Origin: JAGFIY01 sp964499285
Lineage (GTDB): Bacteria; Bacteroidota; Ignavibacteria; Ignavibacteriales; Melioribacteraceae
Direction of reading: 5' to 3'
DNA length: 64,000 nucleotides
Assembly: GCA_964499285.1 (NCBI GenBank)
Contig: CAZCLA010000016.1
Coordinates: 1 to 64,000, forward strand
Positions within the stretch are counted from its first letter, which is position 1. The number at the start of each line of letters is the position of its first letter. Shown one piece after another: positions 60,301 through 64,000 of the stretch. The notes below the pieces were generated by a model. The model was not told the DNA's origin. It did no database searches and was given only the letters and a program-made list of their open reading frames with translations. Made by a program: the position numbers and the translations under genes.

Positions 60301-61572
60301 TTCAAGAATATCCCAGATTACAGGATCTTTTCTGTCCACAGATTTTCTGGCGCTTTTAACTGTTTTGAATATTCCTCTTTCAATTAATTTTCGAATTATA
60401 AAAGGCTTAAATAATTCTACTGCCATATCTTTAGGCAGACCGCACTGATGGAGCTTCAATTCCGGTCCAACAACAATTACTGATCGTCCGGAATAATCAA
60501 CTCGTTTACCAAGCAAGTTTTGTCTAAATCTTCCCTGTTTACCTTTAAGCATATCGCTCAGTGATTTTAACGGACGGTTTCCATCACTTCTTACAGCACT
60601 TGCTCTTCGTGAATTATCAAAGAGAGCATCAACAGCTTCTTGAAGCATTCTTTTTTCATTTCGCAGAATAACTTCAGGGGCTTTAATATCAATTAATCTT
60701 TTTAACCTGTTATTTCGAATTATTACTCTTCGATAAAGATCGTTAAGGTCACTAGTCGCGAATCTTCCGCCTTCAAGCGGAACCAGCGGTCTCAGTTCCG
60801 GAGGAATTACCGGAACAATGTTTAATACCATCCATTCAGGTTTATTTGCTTTTTTGCCTTCATGTTCTCTGAAAGCTTCAAGCACCTTTAATCTTTTAAG
60901 AAGATCACCTCTCTTCTGCTGCGATGTTTCGACAGCTAATCTTGCCTTAAGTTCTCTAAATGTCTCTTCAACAGGTGTTTGTTTCAACAATTCTTTAACA
61001 GCATCACCACCTATTTTTGCGATAAATTTTTTCTCATCATCATTTTCAAGAGCATCATTATCGTGCGGAAGCGAAGCAAGAATTTCGAAATATTGATCTT
61101 CTGAAATGAGATCCTTTTTTGAAAGTCCTGTAGTTCCCGGATTTATAACAACATATGATTCGTAGTAAATTACTTTCTCGAGTTCTTTTGTAGTCATTCC
61201 GATTATGTTACCAATTTTAGAGGGAAGAGCTTTAAAGAACCAAATATGAACAACAGGAACTGCAAGTGCGATATGCCCCATCCTTTCACGGCGGACATTT
61301 TTAAGTGTTATTTCTACACCGCATCTATCACAAACAATACCTTTATAACGAATTCCTTTGTACTTTCCGCACGCGCATTCCCAATCCTTAACAGGTCCGA
61401 AAATCTTCTCGCAGAACAAACCATCTTTTTCCGGTCTGAACGATCTATAATTTATTGTTTCGGGCTTAGTTACTTCACCGTGAGATCGAGACAATATATC
61501 ATCAGGACTAGCAAGGCTAATGGTCAATCTTTCAATGTCTTTGATCTTTTTTTCTTGAGTTCTAAACCTCAT
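57322..61572 (-). CDS. rpoC: RNA polymerase beta' subunit
   Basis: 1416 residues. The N-terminal zinc site is formed by Cys66, Cys68, Cys81 and Cys84. The catalytic Mg2+ loop is NADFDGDQMAVH, near residue 467. A second zinc cluster includes CESHRGVCAKCYG. The trigger-loop region follows in GGARGS-like DSGARGSQEQVRQLAGMRGL. The C-terminal tail is acidic. AAGGAGAAAATTT precedes ATG 61572, 32 bases after rpoB. A promoter within the following gap starts the str operon. Confidence 0.99.
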   Translation of the reverse strand: MRFRTQEKKIKDIERLTISLASPDDILSRSHGEVTKPETINYRSFRPEKDGLFCEKIFGPVKDWECACGKYKGIRYKGIVCDRCGVEITLKNVRRERMGHIALAVPVVHIWFFKALPSKIGNIIGMTTKELEKVIYYESYVVINPGTTGLSKKDLISEDQYFEILASLPHDNDALENDDEKKFIAKIGGDAVKELLKQTPVEETFRELKARLAVETSQQKRGDLLKRLKVLEAFREHEGKKANKPEWMVLNIVPVIPPELRPLVPLEGGRFATSDLNDLYRRVIIRNNRLKRLIDIKAPEVILRNEKRMLQEAVDALFDNSRRASAVRSDGNRPLKSLSDMLKGKQGRFRQNLLGKRVDYSGRSVIVVGPELKLHQCGLPKDMAVELFKPFIIRKLIERGIFKTVKSARKSVDRKDPVIWDILEKLIQGHPVLLNRAPTLHRLGIQAFQPILIDGKAIQLHPMVCTAFNADFDGDQMAVHVPLSYEAQLEASLLMLSSHNILSPQNGSPIVVPTQDIVLGCYYLTKVRPGAKGQGMKFNSFEEVLIAKNSGVVDLHARIQVRVNGNFIDTTVGRVIFNSIVPEEMGYFNELLVKKVFSGFIYKMFIKLGNKRTAQFLDDLKDIGYRYATAAGISISFSDMIVPDEKETLINDSNKKVGSIMSEHEQGLITDAERYNKIIDVWTHTTNNVSKSLMERIKTDQQGFNSLHMMVDSGARGSQEQVRQLAGMRGLMMKPQKSLTGQSGEIIENPIVANFKEGLSVLEYFISTHGARKGLADTALKTADAGYLTRRLCDVAQDVIISEVDCGTIRGVYISALKDVELEREPLAERITGRVAQEDIYDPKTDELLIEAGELITESIAEQIDEANIDTVYIRTVLTCESHRGVCAKCYGRNLTTGHLVEIGESVGIIAAQSIGEPGTQLTLRTFHLGGTSSRIASQSQVESNVAGTVKFEKIAYVEKKDFFGKVKVVTGRRGSIGIYDDDDRQIKKYDIPYGAELTVNEGQQVKPGQSLYNHDPYNAVILTDIGGRVMFRDLVDKVTLQQVSDDQTGHVQKVVIESKDKAYTPSLVIVQDNGEEKVFNLPTGAYLSVDENEVVQAGTVLAKISKQASKTRDITGGLPRVTELFEARSPHDPAVVSEIEGVVKFGAKKKGSREIIVESFDKLDQKVYNIAYGKHILVQEGDEIPAGEKITDGPIDPHDILKIKGTNAVQEYLVNEIQDVYRLQGVKINDKHIEIIVKQMLQKLRVISSGDTNFIEEDLVNRNIFILENERVQSLVYVEDPGQSKLHMGDLISKAKAREINADLVRKEKEQMVVRDADPATFDNILLGITQAALSTESFISAASFQETTKVLTNAATEAKVDYLIGLKENVVMGHLIPAGTGLKKYKKLILTEEEKVAQDEIEESEEVKEGQSVE

Positions 61573-61604
61573 AAATTTTCTCCTTAAACTTTATTAAACT
61601 TGGA

Positions 61605-64000
61605 TTAGTTTATTTTAACATCCAGTCCTAAACCTTGCATTTCCTTAATCAATACATTAAATGCTTCGGGGATATTAGGCTCGGCAAGATTATCACCTTT
61701 AACAATCGCCTCGTATGTTTTTGCTCTTCCGGCAACGTCGTCACTCTTCACAGTCAATACTTCCTGCAAAATGTGAGCAGCTCCGTAACCTTCAAGCGCC
61801 CAAACTTCCATTTCCCCGAATCTTTGACCACCAAACTGAGCTTTTCCACCCAGAGGCTGTTGCGTAATTAATGAATATGGTCCAATCGAACGTGCATGAA
61901 GTTTATCATCAACCATATGACCAAGCTTTAACATATATATGTAACCACAAGTTACTTTCTGGTCGAATTTTGTTCCGGATCTTCCATCATAAAGAGTTGT
62001 TTTACTTCCGTCCTCTATTTTAGATTCTTGTAATAATCTTTCGATATCTTCAAATTTAGCACCGTCGAAAATAGGTGTTTCAAATTTAGCCCCAATCTTC
62101 TTTCCGACCCAGCCGAGAGCTGTTTCATACAACTGTCCCAAGTTCATTCTCGAAGGTACGCCAAGAGGATTCAGTACAATATCAACCGGAGTTCCGTCTT
62201 CGTGATAAGGCATATCTTCAACCGGAACAATTTTAGCAACGACACCTTTGTTACCGTGTCTACCAGCCATTTTATCACCGACCGACAGTTTACGTTTTTT
62301 TGCCACATAAACTTTAGCAAGTTGCACAATTCCAGGAGCTAATTCATCACCACTTTGAATGTTCAGTTTTTCTCTTTTGTATTCTTCTTCGTTATTTGCC
62401 TTTACTCTAAAGTAATTTGTGAATAACGTATTTATAAGTTTATTGGTTTTGCTATCTTCGAACCAATCGAGAGTATAATCTAGTTTTGTTATATCATCTA
62501 AACTACTGAATGTGGAATCCTTGATTGAAGTTCCGCTTCTCAAGACTATCGAACCATCCAAATCACGAATTCCGCTAGTAGTTTTTCCTTCGCAACTCTT
62601 AGTTGTTTTTTCAACAAGTTTACTATAATGATTCTTTTTAATTTTTTCGTATTCGATTTCTAATTTCTCAAGTTCTTTCTTTTCAGTTTTCTTTGATTCA
62701 GTATCTCTTCGCTTTCTGCTGAAAAGTCTTGTCTTAATTACTGTACCTTTCAATCCAGGAGGTGCTTTAAGCGAAGCATCTTTCACATCACCAGCTTTAT
62801 CTCCAAAAATAGCTTTTAAAAGCTTTTCCTCCGGTGTTGGATCGGTTTCACCCTTTGGAGTAATTTTACCTATTAAAATATCGCCTTCCTTTACTTCTGC
62901 CCCTTCACGGATTATACCGTTCTCGTCCAAGTTTTTTGTAGCCTCTTCGCTAACATTTGGGATATCGCGAGTAAGTTCTTCTTCACCACGTTTTGTTTCA
63001 CGAACTTGCAGCTCAAATTCTTCAATATGAATTGAAGTATAAACATCTTCAGCAACTAGTTTTTCACTTATAACAATTGCGTCCTCGAAATTGTATCCTC
63101 TCCAAGGCATAAACGCAACCGATATGTTTTTACCGAGGGCAAGTTCACCTTGATCGATGGCAGGTCCGTCAGCGATAACAGTACCTTTCTTAACTTTTTG
63201 TCCCGTTTTCACAATTGGTTTTTGGTTAAAACAAGTTTCTTGGTTTGTACCTGCAAATTTCACCAAATTGTATGTTACTCTTTTTTCATCATCAAAATTT
63301 GTAAGTGCTTCAAAACTATTTTCGTCAACTTCATACTTAACAATGATTTTAGTCGCATCAACATATTCTACGATACCGTTTTCTTCTGCAATAATTATAG
63401 AACGCGAATCCCTTGCAACTTTTGCTTCCATTCCGGTTCCTACTATAGGGGCTTCTGGAGTAAGCAATGGCACCGCTTGGCGCTGCATATTCGAGCCCAT
63501 CAATGCTCGGTTAGCATCATCATGTTCAAGAAACGGAATCAATGCAGCTGCTGCGCTTACGATCTGAGCCGGGGCAACGTCCATATAATGAACTTCTTCA
63601 GGAATTATAACGGGAAACTCGCCTTTGTGACGACATTTGACTCGTTCTCTAACAAAATCCCCTTGCTCGGTAATCGGCGCATTTGCTTGAGCGATAGTAA
63701 ATTCATCTTCTTGATCAGCGCTAAGGTATTCAACTTGTGTTGAAACTTTTCCTCCAGTAACTTTTCTGTAAGGAGATTCCAAAAATCCGTATCCATTAAC
63801 CCTCGCAAAAATCGTAAGGGATGAAATGAGTCCTATGTTCGGACCTTCAGGAGTTTCGATCGGGCAAAGTCGACCATAATGCGTATGGTGAACGTCTCGA
63901 ACCTCAAAACCTGCTCTTTCTCTGGTAAGACCACCTGGACCCAGAGCAGAAACTCTTCTTTTATGAGTCAGTTCAGAAAGCGGATTTGTCTGATCCATAA
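61605..64000 (-). CDS. rpoB: RNA polymerase beta subunit (5' end off the right edge)
   Basis: The frame stays open through the right edge, so about the last 798 residues are seen. The visible part begins inside the rifampicin region (MDQTNPLSELTHKRRVSALG). Asp, His and Ser at the classic resistance positions 516, 526 and 531 (E. coli numbering) are wild type. Other blocks are RLCPIETPEGPNIGLI, GYNFEDAIVISE, KMAGRHGNKGVV and QPLGGKAQFGGQRFGEMEVW. A lineage-type insert (SRKRRDTESKKTEKKELEKL onward) interrupts the flap-proximal region. rplL and other upstream genes probably lie beyond the edge. Confidence 0.98.
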   Translation of the reverse strand, partial: MDQTNPLSELTHKRRVSALGPGGLTRERAGFEVRDVHHTHYGRLCPIETPEGPNIGLISSLTIFARVNGYGFLESPYRKVTGGKVSTQVEYLSADQEDEFTIAQANAPITEQGDFVRERVKCRHKGEFPVIIPEEVHYMDVAPAQIVSAAAALIPFLEHDDANRALMGSNMQRQAVPLLTPEAPIVGTGMEAKVARDSRSIIIAEENGIVEYVDATKIIVKYEVDENSFEALTNFDDEKRVTYNLVKFAGTNQETCFNQKPIVKTGQKVKKGTVIADGPAIDQGELALGKNISVAFMPWRGYNFEDAIVISEKLVAEDVYTSIHIEEFELQVRETKRGEEELTRDIPNVSEEATKNLDENGIIREGAEVKEGDILIGKITPKGETDPTPEEKLLKAIFGDKAGDVKDASLKAPPGLKGTVIKTRLFSRKRRDTESKKTEKKELEKLEIEYEKIKKNHYSKLVEKTTKSCEGKTTSGIRDLDGSIVLRSGTSIKDSTFSSLDDITKLDYTLDWFEDSKTNKLINTLFTNYFRVKANNEEEYKREKLNIQSGDELAPGIVQLAKVYVAKKRKLSVGDKMAGRHGNKGVVAKIVPVEDMPYHEDGTPVDIVLNPLGVPSRMNLGQLYETALGWVGKKIGAKFETPIFDGAKFEDIERLLQESKIEDGSKTTLYDGRSGTKFDQKVTCGYIYMLKLGHMVDDKLHARSIGPYSLITQQPLGGKAQFGGQRFGEMEVWALEGYGAAHILQEVLTVKSDDVAGRAKTYEAIVKGDNLAEPNIPEAFNVLIKEMQGLGLDVKIN

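Noticed and set aside
63150..63743. 197-codon plus-strand open frame opposite rpoB
   Set aside because: Cys/Phe/Ile-rich antisense shadow of a highly conserved gene.
38006..64000. Search for insertions, resistance mutations or transferred genes in the ribosomal/RNA polymerase cluster
   Set aside because: Apart from tRNA-Gln, gene order is standard, and rpsL and the visible rpoB rifampicin residues are wild type.

Overview
Organism. The window looks like an AT-rich, free-living bacterium of the Bacteroidota/Chlorobi (FCB) lineage, most probably near the Ignavibacteria. The reasons are a primary sigma factor without region 1.1, signal peptides that repeatedly end just before a Gln, periplasmic TPR and parvulin proteins, outer-membrane barrels, a (bcp)-PTPS-folE-SDR pterin cluster, and the gene order secY-map-infA-rpmJ. 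The lineage is inferred from family resemblance. The one promoter I trust most, ahead of rpsL, is a near-consensus TTGACA/TATATT sigma-70 promoter and not the TTTG/TAnnTTTG type of true Bacteroidetes. Ten genes, including rpsJ, rpsC, rpsM and rpoD, appear to start with TTG. No CRISPR array, insertion sequence, prophage or integrated element was seen, and no gene-free stretch exceeds 300 bases. || Layout. 1-5.7 kb (minus): a three-gene operon of a secreted TPR protein (interrupted by a 100-N scaffold gap), a plugless TonB-receptor-like barrel, and a membrane-anchored protein with an HU-like N-terminus that runs off the left edge. 5.9-7.4 kb: a small outer-membrane barrel facing a periplasmic TPR gene across a bidirectional terminator, with tRNA-Leu(GAG) just upstream of the TPR gene. 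7.6-10.5 kb (minus): SDR, GTP cyclohydrolase I, animal-like PTPS and Bcp, which look like a tetrahydrobiopterin pathway, then a second peroxiredoxin and dodecin. 10.6-16 kb (plus): Fur-family regulator, feoA, feoB, an MBL-fold hydrolase and an M28-PDZ peptidase. 16-22.3 kb (minus): three consecutive parvulin/SurA-type periplasmic folding proteins, a MoxR ATPase and an M23 lipoprotein peptidase. 22.4-32 kb: solitary DNA methyltransferase, metG, acyl-CoA ligase, a DedA-like protein (plus), transketolase, a small unknown gene and fumC. 31.9-37.9 kb (minus): phosphopentomutase and a degenerate GGDEF/GAF protein, then two EutN/CcmL (microcompartment vertex) genes translated together with rpoD and an NlpC/P60 lipoprotein, then engB. 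|| 38-64 kb (minus): the uninterrupted informational cluster rpoB-rpoC-rpsL-rpsG-fusA-tuf-[S10]-[spc]-map-infA-rpmJ-[alpha]-rplQ, closed by a strong intrinsic terminator. A tRNA-Gln(UUG) gene is inserted between rplR and rpsE. || Most worth a second look: the EutN/CcmL pair in the rpoD transcript without any shell-hexamer gene in the window, with a 16-bp palindrome upstream; the HU-like/membrane protein operon; the putative tetrahydrobiopterin cluster; the FeoB with a non-canonical gate motif; and the tRNA embedded in the spc operon.
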